Shown piece by piece: positions 1 through 8,484 of a stretch of 33,912 bases of DNA (within the stretch, counting starts at the first letter, position 1; each line of letters begins with the position of its first letter). The stretch covers positions 1-33,912 of the forward strand of contig JAEYTA010000188.1 of the NCBI GenBank assembly GCA_023434265.1, read 5' to 3'. The notes below the pieces were generated by a model, which ran no database searches, was not told the DNA's origin, and saw only the letters and a list, made by a program, of their open reading frames with translations. This stretch comes from Pseudomonadota bacterium. Lineage in GTDB: Bacteria; Pseudomonadota; Alphaproteobacteria; Caulobacterales; Caulobacteraceae. Position numbers and translations under genes: made by a program.

Positions 1-365
1 GCGGGGACCGAGCTGTCGTCCTCCTTGATGCGCCCCTTCATCTCCTCGAACATCTGGTTCTGCAGCGGCACGGTCGAGGCCATCATCGCCTCGCGGTAGG
101 CGTTCTCCTCGGTCAGGTGTTCCTTGACGTCGGCCTTGATCAGGGTCGGGTCGCGCAGCACCGCCTGCCAGTTGTCGTCCTTCATCCACTGGTACTCGTC
201 GACGCGGGTGCGCCCCAGCTGCTCGATGGTGACGGGAATCTTCCTGGCGACGGGCGGGACGGGACGGCCCTGGGGCATCGAGGCTCCTGAAGTCTTGGCG
301 GCGGCGGGGAGGGCGGAGGCCGCGAGCGCGGCGGAGGCGGTGGCGAGCAGGTCGCGGCGATTCAT
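1..365 (-). CDS. ptrB: Oligopeptidase B-like S9 serine peptidase, exported, N-terminal fragment
   Basis: Only the first 121 codons are inside the window; the gene continues past base 1 and the catalytic domain is not visible. After the leader the text reads like the start of the oligopeptidase B (protease II, family S9A) propeller domain: TIEQLGRTRVDEYQWMKDDN, then EENAYREAMM and EMKGRIKEDDSSVP. Family members cleave short peptides after basic residues. The ATG at 365-363 opens with NRRDLLA followed by an Ala-rich hydrophobic stretch ending near residue 23 (PAAA), which is a plausible twin-arginine signal. E. coli oligopeptidase B is cytoplasmic, so this copy is probably periplasmic, and a tatABC locus lies in the same window. 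It is divergent from the protease at 453. Family call is fairly safe; localisation is inference. Confidence 0.8.
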   Translation of the reverse strand, partial: MNRRDLLATASAALAASALPAAAKTSGASMPQGRPVPPVARKIPVTIEQLGRTRVDEYQWMKDDNWQAVLRDPTLIKADVKEHLTEENAYREAMMASTVPLQNQMFEEMKGRIKEDDSSVP

Positions 366-452
366 GGCGGGTCCCCGATTTGACGGCGGACCTTGTGCGC
401 GGCGACCCGCCGCCGTCAAATGAACAAAGGGCCATGACGCCATGGAGACCGG

Positions 453-1268
453 ATGTTCGACCTGCAGGTTCCGCCGCCGCCCGACCCGCCCGCCGCGCAG
501 GTAATCGAGGCGCGTCCGGTCTGGGACCTGACCATCGGCCTGATCGCCGCCACGGTGCAGATCGACCAGCCCCTGCCGGGTGGAGCCGATCGCCGCGTCG
601 GCACCGCCTTCCTCGTCGAGGCCCCGACGCCGGACGGCCGGCCGCGCACGGTCATGGTCACCGCCGCCCACGTGCTGGACGGCATGGCGGGCGCCGAGGC
701 GCGGATCGGCTGGCGGATGCAGGCGGAGGACGGCGACTGGCGATTCGACCCGGAGCCGCTGACCATCCGCGACGCCGCCGGCGCCCCCTTGTGGACGCGA
801 CATCCCGACCGCGACGTGGCCGTGATGGCCGTCTCCGCCCCGCCCGAGTTCGCCCGCGCCGCCATCCCGATCGGCTGGCTGGCCGGCCCCGAGGCCCTCG
901 AGGCGTGGCAGGTCGGGCCGGGCGACGAGCTGATGACCCTCGGCTACCCCTACGGCTACTCGGCCAACCACGAGGGCTTCCCGATCCTGCGCACCGGCCG
1001 CGTCGCCTCGTGGCCGCTGACCCCGATCGCCGAGTTCCCGACCTTCCTGCTCGACTTCGCCGTCTACCGCGGCAACTCCGGCGGCCCGGTGTTCTGGACC
1101 CCGGCGGCGCGCAAGCTGCCCGGCACGGCCCAGCCGGAGCACCCCTTCGTGGCCGGCGTGCTGGTCCAGTCGATGCAGGTCCGCGGCGAGAACGTCGGCA
1201 TCGGCATCGTCGCCCACGCCGACTACGTCCGCGAGGCCATCGCCCTGATGGACGGGGGCGGAGCCTAG
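453..1268 (+). CDS. Trypsin-like serine protease, probably cytoplasmic
   Basis: A 271-residue protein with a readable chymotrypsin-fold catalytic triad: His73 in VTAAHVL, Asp121 in DRDVAVMAV and Ser209 in YRGNSGGPVF. The fold occupies most of the protein (about residues 28-260) and there is no PDZ domain as in DegP/HtrA proteins. The N terminus is Pro-rich without a signal peptide or membrane segment, so it probably acts in the cytoplasm; substrates are unknown. The ATG at 453 has GGAG eight bases upstream; nearby ATGs at 434 and 442 are out of frame. Its TAG stop shares the palindrome CTAG with the stop of the convergent acyl-CoA dehydrogenase gene, leaving no spacer and no terminator between the two. 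Confidence 0.85.
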   Translation: MFDLQVPPPPDPPAAQVIEARPVWDLTIGLIAATVQIDQPLPGGADRRVGTAFLVEAPTPDGRPRTVMVTAAHVLDGMAGAEARIGWRMQAEDGDWRFDPEPLTIRDAAGAPLWTRHPDRDVAVMAVSAPPEFARAAIPIGWLAGPEALEAWQVGPGDELMTLGYPYGYSANHEGFPILRTGRVASWPLTPIAEFPTFLLDFAVYRGNSGGPVFWTPAARKLPGTAQPEHPFVAGVLVQSMQVRGENVGIGIVAHADYVREAIALMDGGGA

Positions 1269-3046
1269 CCCGCCAGCACCTCGACGCTCATCCGCTCCAG
1301 CAGGCCGCCGCCCTGGCCCACGGCCGCCAGTCGGCTGGAGGCGTGGCCCAGCACATTGGCGGCGTAGACCTCGTAGAGCGTGATCTTGCCCTCCAGCCAG
1401 GCCGGGTCGCCTTGGCCGGCGTCCAGCTCGGCGCGCGCCCACAGCGCCGCCTTGGCGAGCATCCAGCCACCGGTCACGTCGCCCATCAGCTTCAGATAGG
1501 CGTCGGCCCCGGCCAGCACGTCGGCGGCGCGTCCCGGATCGGCCTTGGCGTCGAGCAGCCACACGGTGGCGTCCTCCAGTGCCTCGATGGCGTTGGCCAG
1601 CCGCTCCACCGGCTTGCCGGCGTACAGCCGCGGCACGTCCAGCAGGGTCGCCTTCATGTCGGCGATCAGGGCGCGCGCCGCCTCGCCGCCGTCCTGCGAC
1701 AGCTTGCGGCCGACAAGGTCCATGGCCTGGATGCCGTTGGTGCCCTCGTAGATCGGGGCGATGCGGGCGTCGCGATAGTATTGCGCCGCGCCGGTCTCCT
1801 CGATGAAACCCATGCCGCCGTGCACCTGCACGCCCATCGACGCCACCTCGACGCCGACGTCCGTCGACCAGGCCTTGGCGATGGGGGTGAACAGGTCCTC
1901 ACGCCCCTTCCAGAAGCGCCGTTCGGCGTCGTCGGCCGCGTGCCGCGCCAGATCCGCCGCCACGCCGGTCGAGAGGCAGATGGCCCGCGCCGCGGCGACC
2001 TTCGCCTTCATCACTGACAGCGTGCGCCGCACGTCCGGATGGTCGACGATCGGGGCCGGCGCCCCGGTCCACACCGACCGCCCCTGCACCCGCTCCCGCG
2101 CATAGGCCAGCGCCTGCTGGTAGGCGCGCTCGGCGATCGCCACGCCCTCGACGCCCACCGCCAGCCGGGCGGCGTTCATCATCACGAACATGTGCGACAG
2201 GCCCTCGTGCGGCCGCCCGACCAGTTCGGCGGTCGCGCCCTCGTAGGCCATGACGCAGGTCGGCGAGCCGTGGATGCCCAGCTTGTGTTCGACGCTGACC
2301 GGCCGGAAGGCGTTGCGCGCGCCGAGCCCGCCGTCCGGGTTCACCAGATACTTGGAGGCCAGGAACAGGCTGATGCCCTTCGGTCCGGCCGGGGCGTCGG
2401 GCAGGCGGGCCAGCACCATGTGGACGATGTTGTCCGTGGCGTCGTGGTCGCCCCAGGTGATGAAGATCTTCTGCCCGGTAAGCCGGTAGCTCCCGTCGCC
2501 GTTCGGGTCCGCCGTCGCCGTCAGCGCCCCCAGGTCCGAGCCCGCCTGCGGCTCGGTCAGCACCATGGCCCCGGTCCATTCGCCGGAGACCAGCCGGGTC
2601 AGGTAGGTCGCCTTCTGGGCTTCGGTCCCGAACGCCTCCAGCGCCTCGATCGCCGCCAGCGACAGCATGGGGCAGAGGCCGAAGGCCATGTTGGCCGAAT
2701 GCACCGTCTCGTAGGCGGCCAGCTCCAGCGCCTTGGGCAGTTGCTGACCGCCCGCGTGGGCGGGAGCCGACAGGCCGGTCCAGCCGCCGGCGGCGAACTG
2801 GCGGTAGGCCTCGGCGAAGCCGGGCGCGGTGGTCACATCGCCGTCGGCGCAGGTCGTGCCGTGCCGGTCGCCGACCCGGTTCAGCGGGGCCAGCACCTCT
2901 TCCGAGAACTGCCCCGCCGCCTCCAGCACGGCGCCCATGACGTCCGCGTCGTAGTCCGGGAAGGCGCCGGTGGCGGCGACCCGGTCGATGTCGGCCACGG
3001 CCTGCAGGGTGAAGGCGAGGTCGCGGACGGGGGCGCGGTAGGTCAT
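1265..3046 (-). CDS. Acyl-CoA dehydrogenase, DmdC-type with C-terminal extension
   Basis: A 593-residue flavoprotein. The order is a short N-terminal region, the acyl-CoA dehydrogenase N-terminal, middle and C-terminal domains (about residues 40-455), then an extra C-terminal domain of about 130 residues, as in the approximately 600-residue group named after 3-methylmercaptopropionyl-CoA dehydrogenase. Visible landmarks are MVLTEPQAGSDLGAL in the FAD/substrate region, MNAARLAVGVEG, and IYEGTNGIQAMDLVGRK, in which Glu434 is the expected catalytic base. It oxidises an acyl-CoA to the 2-enoyl-CoA and passes electrons to ETF. The exact chain specificity cannot be read; many members are general fatty acid enzymes. 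The ATG at 3046 gives the family-like start TYRAPVRDLAFTL. No adjacent beta-oxidation partners are present. Confidence 0.9.
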   Translation of the reverse strand: MTYRAPVRDLAFTLQAVADIDRVAATGAFPDYDADVMGAVLEAAGQFSEEVLAPLNRVGDRHGTTCADGDVTTAPGFAEAYRQFAAGGWTGLSAPAHAGGQQLPKALELAAYETVHSANMAFGLCPMLSLAAIEALEAFGTEAQKATYLTRLVSGEWTGAMVLTEPQAGSDLGALTATADPNGDGSYRLTGQKIFITWGDHDATDNIVHMVLARLPDAPAGPKGISLFLASKYLVNPDGGLGARNAFRPVSVEHKLGIHGSPTCVMAYEGATAELVGRPHEGLSHMFVMMNAARLAVGVEGVAIAERAYQQALAYARERVQGRSVWTGAPAPIVDHPDVRRTLSVMKAKVAAARAICLSTGVAADLARHAADDAERRFWKGREDLFTPIAKAWSTDVGVEVASMGVQVHGGMGFIEETGAAQYYRDARIAPIYEGTNGIQAMDLVGRKLSQDGGEAARALIADMKATLLDVPRLYAGKPVERLANAIEALEDATVWLLDAKADPGRAADVLAGADAYLKLMGDVTGGWMLAKAALWARAELDAGQGDPAWLEGKITLYEVYAANVLGHASSRLAAVGQGGGLLERMSVEVLAG

Positions 3047-3172
3047 GGAGGCGGCTTCCGGCTGTCGGGGTCTGGCGCCGTTCATGCCGCCTTGCCGCGA
3101 CGGGATGCAAGCCGCCCTCGACGAACCGGCGGCGCTGGTCCAGTCTCGCCGGCGTCGAACAGGAGAGGGACC

Positions 3173-3724
3173 ATGGCTGAACCCCGCAATCGCTACTCCG
3201 CCGTTTCGCTGACCCTGCACTGGCTGACCGCGGCCCTGGTCATCGGCCAGATCGGGCTGATCGCGGCCCACGAAGCCGCCGACGGTCCCGCCTCGCGCGA
3301 GTTCCTGAACCTGCACAAGTCGGTCGGCCTCAGCATCCTCGTGCTGACCCTGGTCCGCCTCGGCTGGCGCCTCGCCAACCCCGCCATTCCGCTGCCCGAG
3401 ACCACGCCGCGCTGGCAGAAGCTGGCGGCGCGTACGACCCATGTGCTGTTCTACGTCTTCCTCATCGCCATGCCCCTGGTCGGCTGGTCGGCCTCCTCGG
3501 CCGCCGGGCGCGAGATCGTCTGGTTCGGCCTGTTCGAATGGCCGTTGCTGCCCATTGGCGGCGGCCGCGACGTGGCCCGCGACCTGATGGAGGTGCATGA
3601 GCTCGCCGCCAAGCTGCTCATCGCCCTCGTCGTCCTGCACGTCCTCGGCGCGCTGAAGCACCACTTCGTGGATCGGGACAACGTGCTGCACCGGATGATC
3701 CCGCTGATCCCGCGCCGGCCGTGA
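3173..3724 (+). CDS. Cytochrome b561 family membrane protein
   Basis: A 183-residue protein with four hydrophobic segments (about residues 13-33, 46-65, 88-108 and 143-163), matching bacterial b561 diheme cytochromes. Histidines suitable as heme ligands lie in TLHWL, NLHKSVG, THVLFYV and VVLHVLGALKHH. Such proteins move electrons across the inner membrane, often between ubiquinol and a periplasmic acceptor. The ATG at 3173 is preceded by AGGAGAGG. Its TGA stop overlaps the GTG start of the YceI-like gene (GTGA), so the two are translationally coupled; the same b561-YceI pairing (yceJ-yceI) occurs in E. coli. The natural partner is unknown. Confidence 0.88.
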   Translation: MAEPRNRYSAVSLTLHWLTAALVIGQIGLIAAHEAADGPASREFLNLHKSVGLSILVLTLVRLGWRLANPAIPLPETTPRWQKLAARTTHVLFYVFLIAMPLVGWSASSAAGREIVWFGLFEWPLLPIGGGRDVARDLMEVHELAAKLLIALVVLHVLGALKHHFVDRDNVLHRMIPLIPRRP

Positions 3725-4275
3725 CCCGGCGCGGCGTCCTGGCCCTCGTCGCCGGCGCCGCGTTGGCGTCCGCCTTCGCGCCGACGCCATGGATCATCGA
3801 TCGGGACGCCTCGTCGATCGGCATGACGGTGCGGGCCTTCGGCCTCGCCCGCACCGGGGAGTTCAGGGACTGGAACGGCGAACTCGCGTTCGACCCCGAG
3901 GCGCCCGGGGACGCCCGGGCCGAGGTGACCGTCCGCGCCGCCTCGCTCGACCTGTCGCCGGCCGCGGCCGAGCGTCGCGCCCTCGGCCCCGCCTTCCTCG
4001 ACGTCGCCAACCACCCGCTGATCCGTTTCCGGCTGCGCGCCCTCGAGCCGCTGGGCGGCGAGCGGTGGCGCGCGACCGCCGACGTGACCATCAAGGGCGT
4101 GACCCGACCGGTGGTCTTTCCAGTGGACTTGCGCGTGACCGGCGACCGGGCGCATCTGGCCGGCGCGTTCGCCCTCGATCGCGCGGACTACGGCATAGGG
4201 ACATCGGGGCCTTGGAACAGGCTGGTCGGACGACAGGTGACGGTGCGGGTCTCGCTGCGGGCGCGGCGCGCCTGA
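3721..4275 (+). CDS. YceI-like periplasmic polyisoprenoid-binding family protein
   Basis: A 184-residue YceI-family protein (lipocalin-like barrel that binds isoprenoid quinones or similar lipids). Family features include WIIDRDASSIGMTVRAFG near the start, FLDVANHPLIRFR in the middle, VTIKGVTRPVVFPV, and the C-terminal DYGIGTSGPWNRLVG. The GTG start at 3721 overlaps the TGA of the cytochrome b561 gene by four bases and begins TRRGVLALVAG, an export signal with a twin arginine ending near residue 20. It could therefore travel by Tat rather than Sec; the motif lacks the strong Phe and Lys of the consensus, so this is uncertain. It probably works with the cytochrome in the periplasm. Confidence 0.88.
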   Translation: MTRRGVLALVAGAALASAFAPTPWIIDRDASSIGMTVRAFGLARTGEFRDWNGELAFDPEAPGDARAEVTVRAASLDLSPAAAERRALGPAFLDVANHPLIRFRLRALEPLGGERWRATADVTIKGVTRPVVFPVDLRVTGDRAHLAGAFALDRADYGIGTSGPWNRLVGRQVTVRVSLRARRA

Positions 4276-4295
4276 ACTCGGGTGCGACCGACGCC

Positions 4296-5195
4296 ATGGC
4301 CGCGGACGCCCTGGCCCGCGGCGGCCTCGTCATCCTGCCTACCGAGACCGTCTACGGCCTCGCCGCCGACGCCTCGAACCCTGTCGCCGTCGCCGCCATC
4401 TTCGAGGCCAAGGGCCGGCCGCGCTTCAACCCCCTGATCGCCCACGTCGCCGACGCCGCCCAGGCCGAGGCCATCGCCGTCTTCGACGCCCGCGCCCGCG
4501 CCCTGGCCGACGCCTTCTGGCCCGGCCCGCTGACCCTCGTCGCGCCGGTGCGCGACCGCGCCGCCGTCTGCGACCTCGCCCGTGCCGGGCTGGACAGCGT
4601 CGCCGTCCGCGTCCCCGGCCACGCCCGGGCCCGCGCCGTCATCGCCGCCTTCGGCAAGCCGGTCGTCGCCCCCTCCGCCAACCGCTCCGGCCGCCCCAGC
4701 CCGACCACCTTCGCCGACGCCGTCGAGGAGACCGGCCACGCCGCCGCCGACGCCGTCGATGGCGGCCCCTGCGCCGTCGGCGTGGAGTCGACCGTGGTGT
4801 CGGTGCTGGACGGCCGCGTCGCCCTGCTGCGCCCCGGCTCGGTCACCCGCGAGGAGATCGAGGCCGTCGTCGGCCCGGTCGACCGGGGCGGGGAGGGACA
4901 TCGCTCCCCCGGCCGCCTCGCCCTCCACTACGCCCCTGACGCCCCTGTTCGAATAAACGCCGCGACAGCCCGGGAGGGTGAGATCCTCCTCGGCTTCGGC
5001 CCCGGCGTCGGCGCCCTGCGCTGGAGCCTCAGCCCGACCGGCGACCTGCGCGAGGCCGCCGCCAACCTGTTCCGCCGCCTGCGCGAGGCGGACCGCGAAA
5101 AACCCGCCGGCATCGCGGTGGCCCCCATCCCGCCGCACGGGCTGGGCGAGGCCATCAACGACCGGCTGAAGCGGGCGGCAGGCTTCGTCGGCTAG
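4296..5195 (+). CDS. tsaC: Threonylcarbamoyl-AMP synthase, Sua5 type
   Basis: Makes threonylcarbamoyl-adenylate from threonine, bicarbonate and ATP for the t6A37 modification of ANN-decoding tRNAs, in the cytoplasm. The YrdC domain (residues 1 to about 185) shows PTETVYGLAADA, the KGRPRFNPL basic loop, SVAVRVPGH and PSANRSG. The remainder (to residue 299, with HRSPGRLALHYAPD) is the Sua5 C-terminal domain, so this is the long form and not the short TsaC. The ATG at 4296 leaves only 14 residues before PTE, fewer than usual. The similarity seems to run a few residues further upstream (ATDA), and the only other in-frame candidate is a CTG at 4272 overlapping the YceI stop. The start is thus uncertain, the function is not. 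Confidence 0.9.
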   Translation: MAADALARGGLVILPTETVYGLAADASNPVAVAAIFEAKGRPRFNPLIAHVADAAQAEAIAVFDARARALADAFWPGPLTLVAPVRDRAAVCDLARAGLDSVAVRVPGHARARAVIAAFGKPVVAPSANRSGRPSPTTFADAVEETGHAAADAVDGGPCAVGVESTVVSVLDGRVALLRPGSVTREEIEAVVGPVDRGGEGHRSPGRLALHYAPDAPVRINAATAREGEILLGFGPGVGALRWSLSPTGDLREAAANLFRRLREADREKPAGIAVAPIPPHGLGEAINDRLKRAAGFVG

Positions 5196-5240
5196 GCGCC
5201 CGAGGGCGGCGGTCGGCCCGGGACAAGGCCCCGGCACGCG

Positions 5241-7157
5241 TCAGTCCGGAGACTGGCGCCGCCGCTGCTGATCGAGGCGCTCCAGCACATCGTGGATCAG
5301 CTGGTCGGTGGTGAAACCGGTGACGTCCCGACCGCGATCCGCGGGGTCCGTGCGGGCCATCAGCCGCCACTCGTGGGTGCGGCGCAGCTCCGGGGCCTCC
5401 AGGGCGGTGAAGGCCGGCAGCGGCCGCGCGGCGGCGGCGAGACGGTAGGCGAACGGGAAGCCGCCGGTCGGGGCCGAGAGGGTGACGCCGTCCGCGTCGC
5501 GCTCGACCAGCGCGTCGGCCACGCCCTCGCCCTCGAGCCCCCGACGCACCGCCTCCAGCGCGCGTACGCCGTGCTGTTCGATCTGGCGGTCGATATCCCG
5601 GCGCCGCGCCGGCGCGAGGATGCGTTTGAGGCGCTCGCCCAGAGGGGGGAGGGGCCCCCCCAGCGCCACGCCGCGCCTATCGGCGTTCATCTGCCGCACC
5701 AGGCCGAAGGCGAGGGCGATCATGATGACAGTGAAGGGCAGGGCGGCAACCAGGGTGGCGGCCTGAAGCGCGCCCAGCCCGCCGGCGAGCAGCAGCAGGG
5801 CCGCCGACAGTCCCTCGAGCGTGCACCAGTAGACCCGCTGCCAGCGCGGGGTGTCGTCGGCGCCGCCCGAAGCGATGGTGTCGATGACCAGCGAACCGGA
5901 GTCGGCCGAGGTGACGAAGAAGACGGCCACCAACAGCACGGCCAGGGTCGAGGTGATGGCCGTGCCGGGCAGGTATTCGAAGAAGCGGAAGATGGCCGTG
6001 GACAGGTCGGCCTCGACCGCCGCCGAAATGGCCCCGGCGGCGCCGCCCATGTCGAGCGCTATGGCGGTGTTGCCGAACACCGTCATCCACATGAAGGTGA
6101 AGCCCGCCGGCACCAGCAGCACGCCGAGGATGAACTCGCGCACCGTGCGGCCGCGCGAGATGCGGGCGATGAACATTCCCACGAACGGCGACCAGGCGAT
6201 CCACCAGGCCCAGTAGAACAGGGTCCAGTTGGCCATCCAGCCGCGCGGCTCATAGGCGTACTGGTTGAAGGTGCGGACGAAGAACTCGTCCAGATACAGG
6301 CCGAGGTTCTGGAACACGGCCTTGAACAGGAAGCCGGTCGGGCCGACCGCCAGCACGAAGATCATCAGCAGGACGGCGAGCACGAGGTTGAGCTCGGAGA
6401 GCCGGCGCACGCCCCGGTCCAGTCCGGTCAGCACCGAGACCATGGCCGCGCCCATGACCAGGGCGATCAGCCCGACCTGCACCCCGGCGCCGACCGGCAG
6501 GCCCGTCAGATAGTTGAGGCCGCTGTTGATCTGGGCGACCCCGAAACCCAGCGAGGTGGCGATGCCGAACACCGTGCCCCAGATGGCGAAGATGTCGACG
6601 GCGTCGCCGATAGGGCCCTTGATGCGCTCTCCGAGCAGCGGATAGAGGCCCGAGCGCAGCGTCAGCGGCAGGCCCTTGCGGTGGGCGAAATAGGCAAGGG
6701 TCAGGCCGACCAGGGCGTAAATGGCCCAGGCGTGAACGCCGTAATGGAAGAAGGTGATCACCATCGCCTCGCGCTCCGCGGCGAAGGTGCGCGGCTCGAC
6801 GTCGGGCGGGGCGATGTAATGCTGGATCGGCTCGGCGACGCCGAAATACATCAGGCCGATACCCATGCCGGCGGCGAACAGCATGGCGATCCACGACAGC
6901 CACGGGAAATCCGGATCGGCATCGTCCGGACCCAGCCTGAGGCGTCCCGTGGGGGCCAGCGCAAGGGCCACGACGGTCAGCAGGAAGCCGGCCACGGCCG
7001 CGATGTAGAACCAGCCGAAGGAGGCGATGACCCGCGATTGGGCGGCCTGGAAAATCCGGCCCGAGGCGCCGGGGGCCAGCAGGGAGACGCCGAGCATCAG
7101 GCCGATGATCAGGCTGGCGCCCCAGAAGACGCGCGGGTTCATGCGGGACTTGAGCAT
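5241..7157 (-). CDS. BCCT-family transporter (choline/glycine betaine type)
   Basis: A 638-residue secondary transporter with about twelve membrane segments (residues 10-500) and a roughly 130-residue hydrophilic C-terminal tail. BCCT signatures are clear: AAGMGIGLMYFGVAEP in segment 3 and FYWAWWIAWSPFVGMFIARI in segment 8, the aromatic substrate box. The family imports choline, betaine or carnitine with Na+ or H+; a long cytoplasmic tail is also found in E. coli BetT and takes part in osmotic control. No bet oxidation genes flank it, so the substrate is open. Start is uncertain: ATG at 7157 or at 7142 (MNPRVFWGAS), neither with a clear ribosome binding site. Confidence 0.9.
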   Translation of the reverse strand: MLKSRMNPRVFWGASLIIGLMLGVSLLAPGASGRIFQAAQSRVIASFGWFYIAAVAGFLLTVVALALAPTGRLRLGPDDADPDFPWLSWIAMLFAAGMGIGLMYFGVAEPIQHYIAPPDVEPRTFAAEREAMVITFFHYGVHAWAIYALVGLTLAYFAHRKGLPLTLRSGLYPLLGERIKGPIGDAVDIFAIWGTVFGIATSLGFGVAQINSGLNYLTGLPVGAGVQVGLIALVMGAAMVSVLTGLDRGVRRLSELNLVLAVLLMIFVLAVGPTGFLFKAVFQNLGLYLDEFFVRTFNQYAYEPRGWMANWTLFYWAWWIAWSPFVGMFIARISRGRTVREFILGVLLVPAGFTFMWMTVFGNTAIALDMGGAAGAISAAVEADLSTAIFRFFEYLPGTAITSTLAVLLVAVFFVTSADSGSLVIDTIASGGADDTPRWQRVYWCTLEGLSAALLLLAGGLGALQAATLVAALPFTVIMIALAFGLVRQMNADRRGVALGGPLPPLGERLKRILAPARRRDIDRQIEQHGVRALEAVRRGLEGEGVADALVERDADGVTLSAPTGGFPFAYRLAAAARPLPAFTALEAPELRRTHEWRLMARTDPADRGRDVTGFTTDQLIHDVLERLDQQRRRQSPD

Positions 7158-7211
7158 GGGGAGGAAGCGTGACCGGGCGGATGCGGTTCCGGTCGTCGGA
7201 CGATGGCGGTG

Positions 7212-7394
7212 TCAGCGTCGCCGCGCCGCCAGCGCCCAGACGACGACCCCGAGGCTGACCGCGATCAGGGCCGCGCCGAGCCCGTCCCACAGCCCGTCGT
7301 CGAGCAGCGCCCCGACCAGCCCCACGAGACTGAGCACGCCGACGACCAGCGGCACGCCGAAGATGGCGCGCCAGGGCAGGTCCTTGCGGCTCAC
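7212..7394 (-). CDS. Small two-span membrane protein of the TonB/PepSY operon
   Basis: A 60-residue protein with two hydrophobic helices (about residues 11-30 and 37-56) separated by DDGLWDG and ending in RRR. Its GTG start overlaps the TGA of the PepSY gene (GTGA), which supports it as a real, coupled gene. I know of similar tiny membrane proteins next to PepSY/TonB-receptor genes but no function or name. Being third in an apparent iron-uptake operon, it may assist the PepSY membrane protein; this is inference. The longer reading starting upstream at 7553 lies inside the PepSY gene and is not used. Confidence 0.75.
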   Translation of the reverse strand: MSRKDLPWRAIFGVPLVVGVLSLVGLVGALLDDGLWDGLGAALIAVSLGVVVWALAARRR

Positions 7395-8479
7395 GGGCGG
7401 ACGCTCCGCCGCCGGGCCAGCCACAGGTAGAGGCCCGAGACCAGAACCACGATGGTGACGAGGTCCAGCAGGGCCCACAGGATCTTCAGCGGCAGGCCGC
7501 CGTAGTCGCCAAAATGCAGCGGCTGCGACAGGGACAGGGTCTTCACGTACCAAGGCGTCGGGGCCACCGCGGCCAGCTCCCCGGTGCGCGCGTCGATCAG
7601 GGCCGGGGTGGTCAGATGGGCGGTCAGCGGCGTGTCGCCGTGGAAGAAGACGGCGTAGTGGTGCTCGGTGGAGTAGTCGGAGCCGGGGAAGGCCACGAAC
7701 TGCAGCTGCATGCCCGGCAGGGCCTCGCGGGCGCGGCGGACGGCGGCGTCCAGCGAGCTGCGCCCGGTCAGGGCCACGGGCGCGTCATAGGCCTCGGTCA
7801 GCTCCTTCAGCGCCGTGTCCTTCCAGTAGGCGATGATCGGCACGGCCAGGGTGTTGACCACCCCCGTCGCCCCGACCACCAGCACCCAAGCCACGGTCAC
7901 CACGCCCAGCAGGTTGTGATAGTCCAGCCAGCGCGTCCGCGCCTTCTTGGTCGCCCGCACCGTGCCGAAGGGCAGGCGGCGCATGAAGGGGGCGTAGAGC
8001 ACGACGCCCGACACCACGGCCGCGACCAGCATCAGCCCCATCAGCCCGAGGAACAGCATGCCGGGCAGGCCGAGGAACATGTCGGTGTGCAGCTGGAGGA
8101 GGAACTCCATCACCGGATGACCGGCCACCGGCGGGGCCGGGTCGCCGCTGGTGCGATCGATCGGCTGGAAGGTGTACTGGCCCGCCGGCCCGCCCGGATC
8201 GACGCTGGTGACGTTCACCACCGGCCGGTCCTCGTCGAAGCTCATGAAGGCCGGGACGCCGCCGGGGTGGCGCGACAGGGCCGCGTCCAGCACCTCGTCG
8301 AGGTCCAGCTGCCGCCCCTCGGCGGCGGGCTTCCAGTCCTGCTGCAGCAACACCTCGTCGATCTCGTGCGAGAAGACCAGCGGCAGGCCGGTGATGCAGA
8401 GCATCAGGAGGAACAGGGTCGAGACCAGGCTCGACCATTTGTGCACCCAGGCCCAGCCGCGGAGGGTCCGCGTCCTCAT
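7391..8479 (-). CDS. PepSY-TM family inner-membrane protein (siderophore/iron uptake)
   Basis: A 362-residue member of the PepSY-associated membrane family (COG3182), often found beside siderophore receptors and thought to act as an inner-membrane reductase or uptake helper. There is a first helix at about residues 17-38 (WVHKWSSL just before it), a periplasmic PepSY-like region, helices near 140-165 and 190-215, a second periplasmic region and a last helix at about 335-355. Conserved His-containing pieces are LHTDMFLG, DYHNLLGVV and QPLHFGDYGG, the usual family landmarks and possible heme or metal ligands. It starts five bases after the TonB receptor stop and overlaps the following small gene, so all three share a transcript. 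Confidence 0.88.
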   Translation of the reverse strand: MRTRTLRGWAWVHKWSSLVSTLFLLMLCITGLPLVFSHEIDEVLLQQDWKPAAEGRQLDLDEVLDAALSRHPGGVPAFMSFDEDRPVVNVTSVDPGGPAGQYTFQPIDRTSGDPAPPVAGHPVMEFLLQLHTDMFLGLPGMLFLGLMGLMLVAAVVSGVVLYAPFMRRLPFGTVRATKKARTRWLDYHNLLGVVTVAWVLVVGATGVVNTLAVPIIAYWKDTALKELTEAYDAPVALTGRSSLDAAVRRAREALPGMQLQFVAFPGSDYSTEHHYAVFFHGDTPLTAHLTTPALIDARTGELAAVAPTPWYVKTLSLSQPLHFGDYGGLPLKILWALLDLVTIVVLVSGLYLWLARRRSVRP

Positions 8480-8484
8480 GCCGG

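Noticed and set aside
380..2017. 545-codon open frame on the plus strand
   Set aside because: It runs across the serine protease gene and antisense to the acyl-CoA dehydrogenase; Arg/Gly/Pro/His-rich text typical of a high-GC shadow frame.
5292..7172. 626-codon open frame antisense to the BCCT gene
   Set aside because: Low-complexity Gln/Gly/His/Arg text without domains, while the minus strand reads as a well-conserved transporter.
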